This document shows, piece after piece, positions 34,058 to 45,514 of a stretch of 64,000 nt of DNA; within the stretch, counting starts at the first letter, position 1, and every line of letters begins with the position of its first letter. The stretch comes from Aquabacterium sp029268225 (GTDB lineage Bacteria > Pseudomonadota > Gammaproteobacteria > Burkholderiales > Burkholderiaceae_C): contig NZ_JBBEYB010000012.1 in assembly GCF_037482285.1 (NCBI RefSeq), forward strand, positions 30,099 through 94,098, given 5' to 3'. The translations under genes and the position numbers were made by a program. The notes beneath the pieces are model-generated. The model made no database searches. It saw only the letters and a list, made by a program, of their open reading frames with translations, and was not told the DNA's origin.

Positions 34058-35584
34058 ATGACGACCATTCGCTACGACGATCTCGTTGAAAGTGTCGCAG
34101 CCGCGCTGCAATACATCAGTTACTACCACCCGGCCGACTACATCGCCCATCTGGCGCGTGCCTACGAGCGCGAAGAAAGCCCGGCGGCCAAGGATGCGAT
34201 CGCGCAGATCCTGACCAACTCGCGCATGAGCGCCGAGGGCCGTCGCCCGATCTGCCAGGACACCGGCATCGTCAACGTCTTCCTGAAGATCGGGATGAAC
34301 GTGAAGTGGGAAGGCTTCGGCTCCCACAGCATCCAGGATGCCGTGGACGAAGGCGTGCGCCGCGGTTACAACAACCCGGACAACAAGCTGCGTGCGTCGG
34401 TGCTGTCCGACCCCATCTTCGAGCGCAAGAACACCAAGGACAACACCCCGGCCGTGGTCTTCATGGACGTGGTGCCCGGTGACACCGTGGACGTGACCGT
34501 GGCGGCCAAGGGCGGCGGCTCCGAGAACAAGTCCAAGGTCTACATGCTGAACCCGTCCGACAACATCGTCGACTGGGTGCTCAAGACCGTGCCGACCATG
34601 GGCGCTGGCTGGTGCCCGCCCGGGATGCTGGGCATTGGCGTGGGCGGTACCGCTGAAAAGGCGGCCCTGCTGGCCAAGGAATCGTTGATGGACGACATCG
34701 ACATGTACGAGCTGCTGGCTCGCGGCCCCCAGAACAAGCTGGAAGAGCTGCGCATCGAGCTGTACGAGAAGGTCAACGCCCTGGGCATTGGCGCCCAAGG
34801 CCTGGGCGGCCTGACCACCGTGCTGGACGTCAAGATCAAGACCTATCCGACGCACGCCGCTTCCAAGCCGATTGCCATGATCCCGAACTGCGCGGCCACC
34901 CGCCACGCCCACTTCGTGCTCGATGGCTCGGGCCCGTCCTACCTGACGCCGCCGAGCCTGGACCTGTGGCCTGACGTGCACTGGGCGCCGGACTACAACA
35001 AGTCCAAGCGCATCGACCTGAACACGCTGACCAAGGAAGAAGTGGCCTCATGGAAGCCCGGCCAGACCCTGCTGCTCAACGGCAAGATGCTGACCGGCCG
35101 CGACGCCGCGCACAAGCGCATCCAGGACATGCTGGCCAAGGGCGAGAAGCTGCCCGTGGACTTCACCAACCGCGTCATCTACTACGTGGGCCCGGTCGAT
35201 CCGGTGCGCGACGAAGTGGTCGGCCCGGCTGGCCCCACCACCGCCACCCGCATGGACAAGTTCACCGACATGATGCTGGAGAAGACCGGCCTCATCTCCA
35301 TGATCGGCAAGGCCGAGCGTGGCCCCGTCGCCATCGAGTCCATCAAAAAGCACAAGTCGGCTTACCTGATGGCCGTGGGTGGCGCCGCCTACCTGGTGTC
35401 CAAGGCCATCAAGCACGCCAAGGTGGTGGGCTTTGAAGACCTGGGCATGGAAGCCATCTACGAGTTCGACGTGGTCGACATGCCCGTGACCGTGGCCGTG
35501 GACAGCGGCGGCACCAGCGCCCACATCGAAGGGCCGAAGGTCTGGCAGGCCAAGATCGGAAAGATCCCGGTGTCGGTGGCCTGA
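34058..35584 (+). CDS. fumA: Fumarate hydratase, class I ([4Fe-4S])
   Basis: Oxygen-sensitive fumarase of the TCA cycle: fumarate plus water to malate. The 508-residue single chain carries both the alpha (N) and beta (C) domains. Cluster ligands are Cys66 (RPICQDTG), Cys186 (GAGWCPPGM) and Cys278 (IPNCAATRH). The beta domain has GPTTATRMDKFTDMMLEKTG. The fumA/fumB naming is by analogy; it could equally be called fumB. Stands alone with its own promoter and terminator. Confidence 0.95.
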   Translation: MTTIRYDDLVESVAAALQYISYYHPADYIAHLARAYEREESPAAKDAIAQILTNSRMSAEGRRPICQDTGIVNVFLKIGMNVKWEGFGSHSIQDAVDEGVRRGYNNPDNKLRASVLSDPIFERKNTKDNTPAVVFMDVVPGDTVDVTVAAKGGGSENKSKVYMLNPSDNIVDWVLKTVPTMGAGWCPPGMLGIGVGGTAEKAALLAKESLMDDIDMYELLARGPQNKLEELRIELYEKVNALGIGAQGLGGLTTVLDVKIKTYPTHAASKPIAMIPNCAATRHAHFVLDGSGPSYLTPPSLDLWPDVHWAPDYNKSKRIDLNTLTKEEVASWKPGQTLLLNGKMLTGRDAAHKRIQDMLAKGEKLPVDFTNRVIYYVGPVDPVRDEVVGPAGPTTATRMDKFTDMMLEKTGLISMIGKAERGPVAIESIKKHKSAYLMAVGGAAYLVSKAIKHAKVVGFEDLGMEAIYEFDVVDMPVTVAVDSGGTSAHIEGPKVWQAKIGKIPVSVA

Positions 35585-35605
35585 TTCAGGTTGGACACCC
35601 AGTGA

Positions 35606-35665
35606 ACCCGGCGCGCATCGCCGGGTCTACACAGCCCCGCCAGGTGACGCCTGCCGGGGCTTTCT
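35606..35665 (+). terminator. Tandem hairpins ending the fumarase transcript
   Basis: First stem ACCCGGCG/CGCCGGGT (35606-35626). Second stem 35633-35644 with 35650-35661 (AGCCCCG/CGGGGCT core, one mismatch), followed by TTTCTTG. The second is the likely terminator. Confidence 0.7.
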
Positions 35666-35697
35666 TGTACCCGCTTGCGCCCACGTGACCCGTTGCG

Positions 35698-36762
35698 ATG
35701 AAGAACCCGTACTACAACCCGGCGAAGAAGCACCATCGGCCCGACGGTTTTCAGAACAACTACCAGTCGTTCCGGGGCAAGCGTTGGCACGAAATCTTGC
35801 GGTGGCGCTGGCAGGCCTGGCGGGCCGGGCACCCTCACCCGTTGCAAACGCCGATCCCCGTGGTCGAACCGGATCTGGCCTTCATCCATGCCAATGCCCA
35901 GGCGGGCCTGGCCATGCAGCCGGCGGCCACCTGGATCGGGCACATCACGGTGCTGCTGCAGATCGGGGGGCTGAACCTGCTGACCGACCCGGTGTTCTCG
36001 GAGCGCTGCTTTCCGGTGCAATGGGCCGGCCCGCAGCGCCAGACCCCACCGGGCTTGCGCCTGGATCAGCTGCCCCACATCGACGTGGTGCTGCTGTCGC
36101 ACAACCACTATGACCACATGGACGAGGCCTCACTGGTGGCGCTGTCACAGCAAGCTGGGGGCGCACCGCTGTTCATCACGCCGCTCGGTCACAAGCATTG
36201 GTTTGCGCGCCGCGGCATCCACCATGTGGTCGAGCTCGACTGGTGGGACGAGCATGTGCTGCCCTCATCTGAGCGCTCGCTGCGCATGCCGGTGGTGCTC
36301 ACGCCAGCGCAGCACTGGTCTGCCCGGACCACGCGCGATGCCTTGCGCAGCCTGTGGGGTGGCTTTGCCGTGCTCTCGCCCGACTGCCACGTTTTCTTCG
36401 CGGGCGACACGGCGTACTCGAAGGACTTCGCCGACATCCGCCAGCACTTCGCGCGCGCGCAGACGCCGGAGCACGGCGGCGGATTCGATCTGGCCCTGCT
36501 GCCCATTGGCGCCTACGAGCCGCGCTGGTTCATGAAGGACCAGCATTTGAACCCCGAAGAATCGGTACAGATCTTTCAGGACCTGGGCTGCAAGCAGGCG
36601 CTGGCAGTGCACTGGGGCACCTTCCAGTTGACCGACGAGCCACTGGATCAACCGCCGCGCGATCTGGCCGTCGCCTTGCAGGCCCAGCACCTGTCGGCCG
36701 AACAGTTCCAGGTGCGCCCCATCGGCGGCACCATGACAATCGCCCCTCGAAAGGGGCGATGA
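35698..36762 (+). CDS. Metallo-beta-lactamase-fold hydrolase, NAPE-PLD/UlaG-like
   Basis: Predicted zinc-dependent hydrolase, 354 residues. The metal motif SHNHYDHMD gives His135, His137, Asp139 and His140; further ligands are in TPAQHWSAR and FAGDTAYSKDF (the HWS and GDT blocks typical of the NAPE-hydrolysing phospholipase D branch). No signal peptide is evident. The substrate is unknown; phospholipid-like substrates are only suggested by family. Convergent with the PEP-CTERM gene. Confidence 0.85.
   Translation: MKNPYYNPAKKHHRPDGFQNNYQSFRGKRWHEILRWRWQAWRAGHPHPLQTPIPVVEPDLAFIHANAQAGLAMQPAATWIGHITVLLQIGGLNLLTDPVFSERCFPVQWAGPQRQTPPGLRLDQLPHIDVVLLSHNHYDHMDEASLVALSQQAGGAPLFITPLGHKHWFARRGIHHVVELDWWDEHVLPSSERSLRMPVVLTPAQHWSARTTRDALRSLWGGFAVLSPDCHVFFAGDTAYSKDFADIRQHFARAQTPEHGGGFDLALLPIGAYEPRWFMKDQHLNPEESVQIFQDLGCKQALAVHWGTFQLTDEPLDQPPRDLAVALQAQHLSAEQFQVRPIGGTMTIAPRKGR
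36739..36760. terminator. Perfect 8-bp hairpin between convergent genes
   Basis: ATCGCCCC (36739-36746) and GGGGCGAT (36753-36760) pair across TCGAAA at the very end of the hydrolase gene and 26 bases past the PEP-CTERM gene stop. No T-tract follows on either strand. Confidence 0.4.
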
Positions 36763-36786
36763 CATCCAACCCACCCGACGAGATGG

Positions 36787-37713
36787 TCAGGCCTGACGAC
36801 TCCGCGCGCGGCGGCGACGGGCGACCAGCCCAGCGATGCCAGCCAGCCCCAAAGCCTGCATGGCCAACGTCGAGGGCTCGGGCACCATGGTGGTGGCGGA
36901 GCCTTGCACCGACGCCGCCAAGCCCAGCGAAGCGTTCTGGAACACGTCCGAGCTGTTGGTGAAGACGGCGGTCAGCACCCGGCTGTTGTCCTGCCCCTGG
37001 TCCACACCGGGCAGCGCCACATAGCGATAGCCGTAGTAGGGGTCGTACTGGTAACCATAAGTGCCCGCTGCACTGGACGAGGCCATCACCTGATCGGCGA
37101 AGCTGTACTGGGTCGATGTGGTCCCGCTGCTGTAGCTGTAGCTCAAATTCAAAGAAGCGGAAGCCGAGGCCGCTTCGCTGCCGCATGAGCCGTAGTAGTA
37201 GCTGATGCCGCCGGTCGTACACGTGGCATTGCCCGCCCAAGTTTGAGCGCTGGCGGTGGCCGAAACAACGAGCGCACTGCGCGCCGACAGCTCGATGCCA
37301 TAGCCTGCGTAGTAGTAATAGCCGTTCCCACCCGAAGATGCCGCCGCGTTGTAACTGGTACCGGGACCGTTGGCCACGCCGCTGGCGGACACCGCATCAG
37401 GCCTTACCTGCGCCTGTGCCGAGGCGCCACCGGCCTCGGCCGTGGCATCGAGAGGATAGAACGACAAGTTCCGGCTGCGCGACTCAGATTCGGACCAGCC
37501 TTGTGCGGTGTCATTCGCCGTGGCAGACACCGAAGAAAAACTGCCTGCCTGCAAGGCCAGCAGCGTGTAGGAGGGGTCGATGCCGTCAGTGGGGTCCAGG
37601 TCGATCAGCGTGAAAGTGAGGTCACCCACCTGGGCCAGCGAGTACGAGCCAGCCATGGCGGAGGCAGAGACAACGCTGAGAACGCAGGCAGCAGCGAGAC
37701 GCGAGACAAGCAT
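36787..37713 (-). CDS. PEP-CTERM sorting-signal protein
   Basis: Secreted 308-residue protein. An N-terminal signal peptide covers about 1-21. The C-terminus has the PEP-CTERM tripartite signal: VPEPSTLAM at about 277, a hydrophobic helix and a basic tail ARRRRARSRQA, recognised by an exosortase. The body is rich in Ser, Ala, Tyr and Gly with clusters such as NGYYYYAGYG. The function of the mature protein is unknown; surface or biofilm matrix roles are known for the class. The ATG at 37713 follows GGGAGTT. No exosortase in the window. Confidence 0.9.
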   Translation of the reverse strand: MLVSRLAAACVLSVVSASAMAGSYSLAQVGDLTFTLIDLDPTDGIDPSYTLLALQAGSFSSVSATANDTAQGWSESESRSRNLSFYPLDATAEAGGASAQAQVRPDAVSASGVANGPGTSYNAAASSGGNGYYYYAGYGIELSARSALVVSATASAQTWAGNATCTTGGISYYYGSCGSEAASASASLNLSYSYSSGTTSTQYSFADQVMASSSAAGTYGYQYDPYYGYRYVALPGVDQGQDNSRVLTAVFTNSSDVFQNASLGLAASVQGSATTMVPEPSTLAMQALGLAGIAGLVARRRRARSRQA

Positions 37714-37847
37714 CGGTGTAACTCCCGGGAGTAATGGTTTGCCCGAAAGTGTGCCCGCACCCTGGGGGAGATGCCGGAACAATAGGCGACACGCCCGGTT
37801 TTCCCCCCAAACACGGGAGGATCACCGGGCGCGTCAGCCGGTCAGGC

Positions 37848-40454
<2,607 letters not shown>

Positions 40455-40497
40455 GAGCACTCCTGTGGCCCCGGAGATCGGCGCCGATTGCTCATGA

Positions 40498-40525
40498 AGA
40501 TAGGGCGATCCGGTGACATTTCAAG
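40498..40525 (-). promoter_or_regulatory. Sigma-32 heat-shock promoter of clpB
   Basis: On the minus strand CTTGAAA (40525-40519), 13 bases, CCCTATCT (40505-40498): an exact -35 and 7/8 match to the -10 (CCCCATNT) of RpoH promoters, 44 bases before the ATG. Confidence 0.75.
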
Positions 40526-40582
40526 GGGATCGACCCTCAGGCCTCGATCCGCTTGCGCCAGATCAAGCCTGCTCAGGTGGTG

Positions 40583-41761
40583 TCAGGCGTCGGGTCGGGC
40601 GGTGACCACCCGGTTGCGTCCCGCCTGCTTGGCCTCGTACAGACAGGCGTCCGCCTGGGCCAGAACATCCTCCAGCGTGCGATCAGGCTGATGGAAGGCC
40701 ACACCGATGCTGACGGTGATGGTCACCGGCCCACCGCGCGTTTCGCAGGGGGTGAGTGCCAGCATCTGGCGCAGGCGTTCGGCCACGGCGCTGGCCTCCA
40801 GGTGGCTGCGCACCGGCAGCAAGACCGTGAACTCCTCGCCGCCGTAGCGGGCCAGCAAGGCGTCGTCGCGCAAGCGCTCGCGCGTGAGTTGGGTGACCTG
40901 GCGCAGCACGTCGTCGCCCACCTGGTGACCATACTGGTCGTTGACCGCCTTGAAGTGGTCCACGTCCATCATCAGCACCGCCACCGAGGTGGGCTGGTGA
41001 GCCTGCATGGACAGCATGCGCTCACCCAGCTCCCGCAGACCACGCCGCGACAAGGCGCCGGTCAGGTCGTCAGACAGGGCCCGGTTGCGCAACTGCTGGT
41101 TGAGTCGCTGGTTGATGATGGCGAACACCACCGCCGCCACCGACAGGGGCAGCACCGCAAAACCGAGAGACGTGATCGGCAGAAGCCAGTCTGGCGCATA
41201 AAGCCAATGGGCAGGGTAAGGGCCGCCGTCGGCCCCCACCGAGTGCGCCAGCGTGATCAACCAGATCAAGGCAAACACCGCGGCCACCACCAGCAGGCTC
41301 AACTCGCTGGGCTGGATGCGCGGGCTGCGCAGGATCAACCAACCCTGGTCGATTGCCATGCCCAGGCTGACCACGGCAAAGACCCAGGCAATGGCCTGGA
41401 CGTAGGCCGTCTCCGAGCCCCAAGTGGCCATGCCCCACAGCACCAGCGCCGCGGCAGCGGTGAAAGCCCACCCGACACGCGGCGGCGTCCGCCGTCCGTT
41501 GAGCTGCCGAAACGCCCAGGCGAGCAACGTCACGCCAGCGGCTGCAAAGCCGATGGCCACCTGCGTGACGAGCGGGCGCCAGGCATCCGGGCTCAGCACG
41601 ACCCACAAAAGCATGCTCAGACAGCAGAAGGCCCAGCGGTAGAGATCCAAGGCACTGCGCACGCGGTTCTGATCGGTGCGGATCTGCGAAATCAGGCCCA
41701 AGCCCACCAAGGAGCCAGCACCGGCCGCGCCATAACAGGTGAAGACATCAATGGGCCACAT
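40583..41761 (-). CDS. Membrane-anchored diguanylate cyclase (GGDEF)
   Basis: Predicted to make the second messenger c-di-GMP. The 392-residue protein has about six transmembrane segments in residues 10-230 and a C-terminal GGDEF domain with active-site RYGGEEF and preceding MMDVDHFKAVNDQYGHQVGDD. The product-inhibition I-site (RxxD five residues before the motif) reads RDDA, so it is not canonical. The environmental signal is unknown. Lies between clpB and moaE on the same strand; no functional link to either is evident. Confidence 0.9.
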   Translation of the reverse strand: MWPIDVFTCYGAAGAGSLVGLGLISQIRTDQNRVRSALDLYRWAFCCLSMLLWVVLSPDAWRPLVTQVAIGFAAAGVTLLAWAFRQLNGRRTPPRVGWAFTAAAALVLWGMATWGSETAYVQAIAWVFAVVSLGMAIDQGWLILRSPRIQPSELSLLVVAAVFALIWLITLAHSVGADGGPYPAHWLYAPDWLLPITSLGFAVLPLSVAAVVFAIINQRLNQQLRNRALSDDLTGALSRRGLRELGERMLSMQAHQPTSVAVLMMDVDHFKAVNDQYGHQVGDDVLRQVTQLTRERLRDDALLARYGGEEFTVLLPVRSHLEASAVAERLRQMLALTPCETRGGPVTITVSIGVAFHQPDRTLEDVLAQADACLYEAKQAGRNRVVTARPDA

Positions 41762-41787
41762 GCATCCAAACTCAGGTCTGTGGGGAC

Positions 41788-42315
41788 TCAGCTTGACGCC
41801 ACATTCGGCGGCGCTTTCAAACCGCCCCAGCGCGCCGCCGCCTGATCATCGCTCACGCGCGCATCCACCCAGCGGCTTTCACCCCCGGCTGACTCCTTCT
41901 TCCAGAACGGCGCCTGGGTCTTGAGCCAATCCATCAGGAACTCGGCGCACTGGAAGGCCTCGCCCCGGTGGGCCGAGCTGACCACCACCAGCACGATCTG
42001 GTCGCACACGGCCAAGGGGCCGACGCGGTGGATGACCTTGACGCCGCGGACATTGAAGCGCCGACGCGCCTCGACGATCAGCTCGGCGATGCTGCGCTCG
42101 GTCATGCCGGGGTAGTGCTCCAGCTCCATGATCGCCGGCTCGCTACCGGATGCGACTTGCGCCCACTCGCGCACGGTGCCCACGAAGCTGACCACGGCGC
42201 CCACTTGCGGATCGTGACCGCGCAAGGCGGCGACCTCGGCACCCAAGTCAAAGTCTTCGGGGCCCACGCGCACGCAGGCCAAGGCGTCTTGCAGGGCCGT
42301 GTCGTGTTCGCTCAT
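41788..42315 (-). CDS. moaE: Molybdopterin synthase catalytic subunit
   Basis: With MoaD it inserts dithiolene sulfur into cyclic pyranopterin monophosphate. The 175-residue protein has GAVVSFVGTVRE, MELEHYPGMTERSI, VIHRVGPL and the lysine-bearing KTQAPFWKKE motif. Its ATG at 42315 lies one base after the moaD stop; the frame extending to 42441 overlaps moaD and was rejected. Confidence 0.95.
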   Translation of the reverse strand: MSEHDTALQDALACVRVGPEDFDLGAEVAALRGHDPQVGAVVSFVGTVREWAQVASGSEPAIMELEHYPGMTERSIAELIVEARRRFNVRGVKVIHRVGPLAVCDQIVLVVVSSAHRGEAFQCAEFLMDWLKTQAPFWKKESAGGESRWVDARVSDDQAAARWGGLKAPPNVASS

Positions 42316-42316
42316 C

Positions 42317-42574
42317 TCAGCCGCCTGTGACCGGGGGGAAGAAGGCCACTTCGTCGCCGTCCTGAACCGCCTGATCGGCACCACACAGCGTCTGGTTGCA
42401 GGCCGTGCGCAGGCCCTTGCCCAGGTCCAGCGCCGCGGCATGGGCGGCCGAGCGGCCGATCAGCCATTGGCGCAACTCACCCACGGTGCGGGCGCCAGTG
42501 TCGGCCCAAGACAGGGTTTCAGAAGAACCAAGTTGCTCGCGCACAGCAGCGAAATAACGGACGGTGATGCTCAT
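42317..42574 (-). CDS. moaD: Molybdopterin synthase sulfur-carrier subunit
   Basis: Ubiquitin-like 85-residue protein with the essential C-terminal Gly-Gly (PPVTGG), which is adenylated and thiocarboxylated before acting with MoaE. Immediately upstream of moaE and 16 bases after moeA. Confidence 0.94.
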   Translation of the reverse strand: MSITVRYFAAVREQLGSSETLSWADTGARTVGELRQWLIGRSAAHAAALDLGKGLRTACNQTLCGADQAVQDGDEVAFFPPVTGG

Positions 42575-42590
42575 GGTGCCAAGCCCGCGC

Positions 42591-43889
42591 TCAGGGTTGG
42601 CGGGCAGAGATGGAAGGTTGCACCAACTCTGCCATGGAAATGAAATTCACGGCATCGCCCGGTCGAACGATGGTGCCCGAAGGCAGGTCCACCACGCCCT
42701 CGGCCCACGCGGCCGAACTGAGCACGCCCGAGCCCTGGTGCGGGTGCAGCACCACCCTGCCCTGCGCGTCCAGGCGCGCGCGCAGGAACTCGCGACGCTT
42801 GTCGGGCTTGGGCCAGCTGAAATCGGCGACCAGGGACACGGCCTGCGGCAGGTGCCAGCCCTCGCCGGCCAGCAGGCCCAGCACCGGACGCACCAGCAGC
42901 AGGAAGGTCACGAAGCTGGCAACCGGGTTACCTGGCAGACCCATGTAGAGGGCGCGGCTGCCATCGGCTCGGTTGATCCAGCCGAACACGAAGGGCTTGC
43001 CCGGCTTGATGGCCAGGGCCCAGAAATCCAGGCCGCCTTCGGCCAGCACGGCATTGCGCAGGTGGTCTTCTTCGCCCACCGACACGCCGCCGCTGGTGAT
43101 GATGAGATCGTGCTGTTCGGCGGCCGCGCGCAAGGCGGCACGGGTGGCAGCCAGCTCGTCCGGCACCACACCCAGGTCGCACGCCTGGGCGCCCGTCGCC
43201 TGCACCAGACCGCGCAGCGTGTGGCGGTTGCTGTTGTAGATGGCGCCCGGAGGCAGGGGCTCGCCCGGCATCACCAGTTCATTGCCGGTGGTCAGCACGC
43301 CCACCTTGGGGCGGCGAAACACCTTCAGGGAGGCGGCGCCCACCGAAGCGGCGACGCCCAGCCCCGCCGGCGTCAGGCGAACACCGGCATGCAGCACCGT
43401 CTGGCCCTGAGCAATATCTTCGCCTCGGCGACGGATGTTCTGACCAGCCTGGATGGCCTCTTTGAAATGCACCGAGCCGGTGGCCGCGTCGACCGCCGTG
43501 TGCTCCTGCATGACGACGGCATCGGCGCCCTCGGGCACGGGCGCACCGGTGAAGATGCGCGCACAGGTACGTGGCTGCAACGTGGCCCCCACCTGACCAG
43601 CGGCAATGCGCTGGCCTTGCGGCAGGCTCACGGCAGCCACATCGGCGTCAGACTGACCCGCCAGCGGCAGGTCGGCCGAGCGCACGGCATAGCCGTCCAT
43701 GGCGCTGTTGTCCACCGGCGGCACGTCCACCGTCGACACCAGATCCTCGGCCAGCACACGCCCCAGGGCGTCAAAGCTGTCAACGACGTCGGTCGAGCGG
43801 GGCGTCTGCCCCAGGTGCTCGACCACCGCCGCATGCAGACGAGACCAGGCCTCGTCCAGCGGCATCAAGGGTTTGAACGCAGCCGCCAT
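42591..43889 (-). CDS. moeA: Molybdopterin molybdenumtransferase
   Basis: Inserts molybdenum into molybdopterin-AMP. The 432-residue protein shows PPVDNSAMDGYAVR, FTGAPVPEGADAVVMQE, VLTTGNELV and the MPT-binding TSGGVSVGEEDH, and LYMGLPGNPVASFVTF, all MoeA signatures. It precedes moaD and moaE; the cofactor would serve nitrate reductase among others. Confidence 0.96.
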   Translation of the reverse strand: MAAAFKPLMPLDEAWSRLHAAVVEHLGQTPRSTDVVDSFDALGRVLAEDLVSTVDVPPVDNSAMDGYAVRSADLPLAGQSDADVAAVSLPQGQRIAAGQVGATLQPRTCARIFTGAPVPEGADAVVMQEHTAVDAATGSVHFKEAIQAGQNIRRRGEDIAQGQTVLHAGVRLTPAGLGVAASVGAASLKVFRRPKVGVLTTGNELVMPGEPLPPGAIYNSNRHTLRGLVQATGAQACDLGVVPDELAATRAALRAAAEQHDLIITSGGVSVGEEDHLRNAVLAEGGLDFWALAIKPGKPFVFGWINRADGSRALYMGLPGNPVASFVTFLLLVRPVLGLLAGEGWHLPQAVSLVADFSWPKPDKRREFLRARLDAQGRVVLHPHQGSGVLSSAAWAEGVVDLPSGTIVRPGDAVNFISMAELVQPSISARQP

Positions 43890-43941
43890 GGCGCCACTCC
43901 TGCAGAGAACCGGAAAACCGAACGCGAGGTGAAACGCGCGC

Positions 43942-45363
43942 TCAGTCGTTGCAGTGCTGGACGATGTAGTCCTTCACCGTCTGGGTGCTGTTAGGCACCA
44001 CCACAAAGCGCTTGGGCAGGTCTTCCAGGCCGTCCAGACCCTTGATCCAGTGCGGACGCTCGGGTTGACGACCCGTGGCTTCGACGATGGTCTCGGCGAA
44101 CTTGGCTGCCAGAGCCGTTTCCAGCACCAGCATGGTCACACCGGGCTTGACGTGCTCGCGCGCCACCTTCAGGCCGTCGGCCGTGTGGGTGTCGATCATC
44201 ACGCCGAAACGCTCGAAGGTGTCCTTGATGGTGGCCAGGCGGTCGCTGTGCTTGCTCGTGCCCGAGACGAAACCGTAGCCCGGCACCTTGGCGAACTCGT
44301 CGGCCGACAGGTGGAACTCGCCCTGTTGCTCGATGGCATCCTTGAACAGCGCCTTCACGCGCGCACCGTCACGCCCCAGCAGGTCGAAGACGAAGCGCTC
44401 GAAGTTGGACGCCTTGGAGATGTCCATCGAGGGCGACGAAGTTTCATACGTCTCGGCGCTGCCGCGCACGCGGTAGCTGCCGGTGCGGAAGAACTCGTCG
44501 AGCACGTTGTTCTCGTTGGTGGCCACGACCAGTTGGTCGATGGGCAGGCCCATCATGCGGGCCACGTGGCCGGCGCAGACGTTGCCGAAGTTGCCCGACG
44601 GCACCGTGAAGCTGACCTTCTCGGCGTTCGACTTGGTGGCGTAGAAGTAGCCAGCGAAGTAGTACACGACCTGGGCCAGCAGGCGGGCCCAGTTGATCGA
44701 GTTGACCGTGCCGATCTTGTACTTGCGCTTGAACTCCAGGTCGTTGGAGACGGCCTTGACGATGTCTTGCGCATCGTCGAACACGCCTTCCACGGCCAGG
44801 TTGTGGATGTTGGGGTCCTGCAGGCTGAACATCTGGGCCTGCTGGAAGGCGCTCATGCGGCCGTGCGGCGACAGCATGAAAACGCGCACACCCTTCTTGC
44901 CACGCATGGCGTATTCGGCGGCACTGCCCGTGTCACCCGAGGTGGCACCCAGGATGTTGAGCTGCTCGCCACGGCGCCCCAGTTCGTACTCGAACAGGTT
45001 GCCCAGCAACTGCATGGCCATGTCCTTGAAGGCCAGCGTGGGGCCGTTGGACAGGGCTTCCAGCGCCAGCCCCGGCTCCAGCGGCTTCAGGGGCGTGATC
45101 TCGTCAAAACCGTAGACCGACTTGTTGTAGGTGCGGGCGGTGATGTCCTTGAGGTCGGCGGCGGGGATATCGTCGATGTAGAGCGACAGCACCTCAAAAG
45201 CCAGCTCGGCATAGCTCAGGCCGCGCCACTTCGTCAGCGTGGCGTCGTCCACCTTCGGATAGCTCACCGGCAGGTAGAGCCCGCCATCGGGGGCCAGGCC
45301 TTCCAGCAGGATCTCGCAGAAGTGGCGCTCGGCCTTGTCGCCGCGTGTACTGATGTATTTCAT
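43942..45363 (-). CDS. thrC: Threonine synthase
   Basis: PLP enzyme converting O-phosphohomoserine to threonine. The 473-residue form has the N-terminal MKYISTRG and the PLP lysine Lys113 in GPTLAFKDMAMQ, then GATSGDTGSAAEYAM, characteristic of the long bacterial type. The ATG at 45363 has a GGAGACC site; an upstream extension was rejected. It follows hom across a 150-base gap containing a palindromic repeat. Confidence 0.97.
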   Translation of the reverse strand: MKYISTRGDKAERHFCEILLEGLAPDGGLYLPVSYPKVDDATLTKWRGLSYAELAFEVLSLYIDDIPAADLKDITARTYNKSVYGFDEITPLKPLEPGLALEALSNGPTLAFKDMAMQLLGNLFEYELGRRGEQLNILGATSGDTGSAAEYAMRGKKGVRVFMLSPHGRMSAFQQAQMFSLQDPNIHNLAVEGVFDDAQDIVKAVSNDLEFKRKYKIGTVNSINWARLLAQVVYYFAGYFYATKSNAEKVSFTVPSGNFGNVCAGHVARMMGLPIDQLVVATNENNVLDEFFRTGSYRVRGSAETYETSSPSMDISKASNFERFVFDLLGRDGARVKALFKDAIEQQGEFHLSADEFAKVPGYGFVSGTSKHSDRLATIKDTFERFGVMIDTHTADGLKVAREHVKPGVTMLVLETALAAKFAETIVEATGRQPERPHWIKGLDGLEDLPKRFVVVPNSTQTVKDYIVQHCND

Positions 45364-45440
45364 GTCTTGGTCTCCACAACCTGCCACCACCGCTTGGGTT
45401 CAGGATGCTTGTGCTTGCGAACGCGATCCAGCGGACACCG

Positions 45441-45505
45441 CAGATCCGGCTTTGCCGGTCTGCTGGTGTCGCCCCCTTGAGGGGGCGCGCGAAGCGCGTA
45501 GGGGG
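45441..45505. repeat. REP-like palindromic repeat between hom and thrC
   Basis: Three small hairpins stand side by side: CAGATCCGG.../...CCGGTCTG (45441-45462), CCCCCTTGAGGGGG (45472-45485) and CGCGCGAAGCGCG (45486-45498), followed by TAGGGGGTGGG. The pattern resembles dispersed intergenic repeats I have seen in Comamonadaceae genomes. Only one copy occurs in this window. Confidence 0.55.
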
Positions 45506-45514
45506 TGGGCCATG

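Noticed and set aside
37792..37831. CGCCCGGT/ACCGGGCG inverted repeat downstream of clpB as a terminator
   Set aside because: The loop is long (24 bases) and no T-tract follows; support is too weak for a feature.
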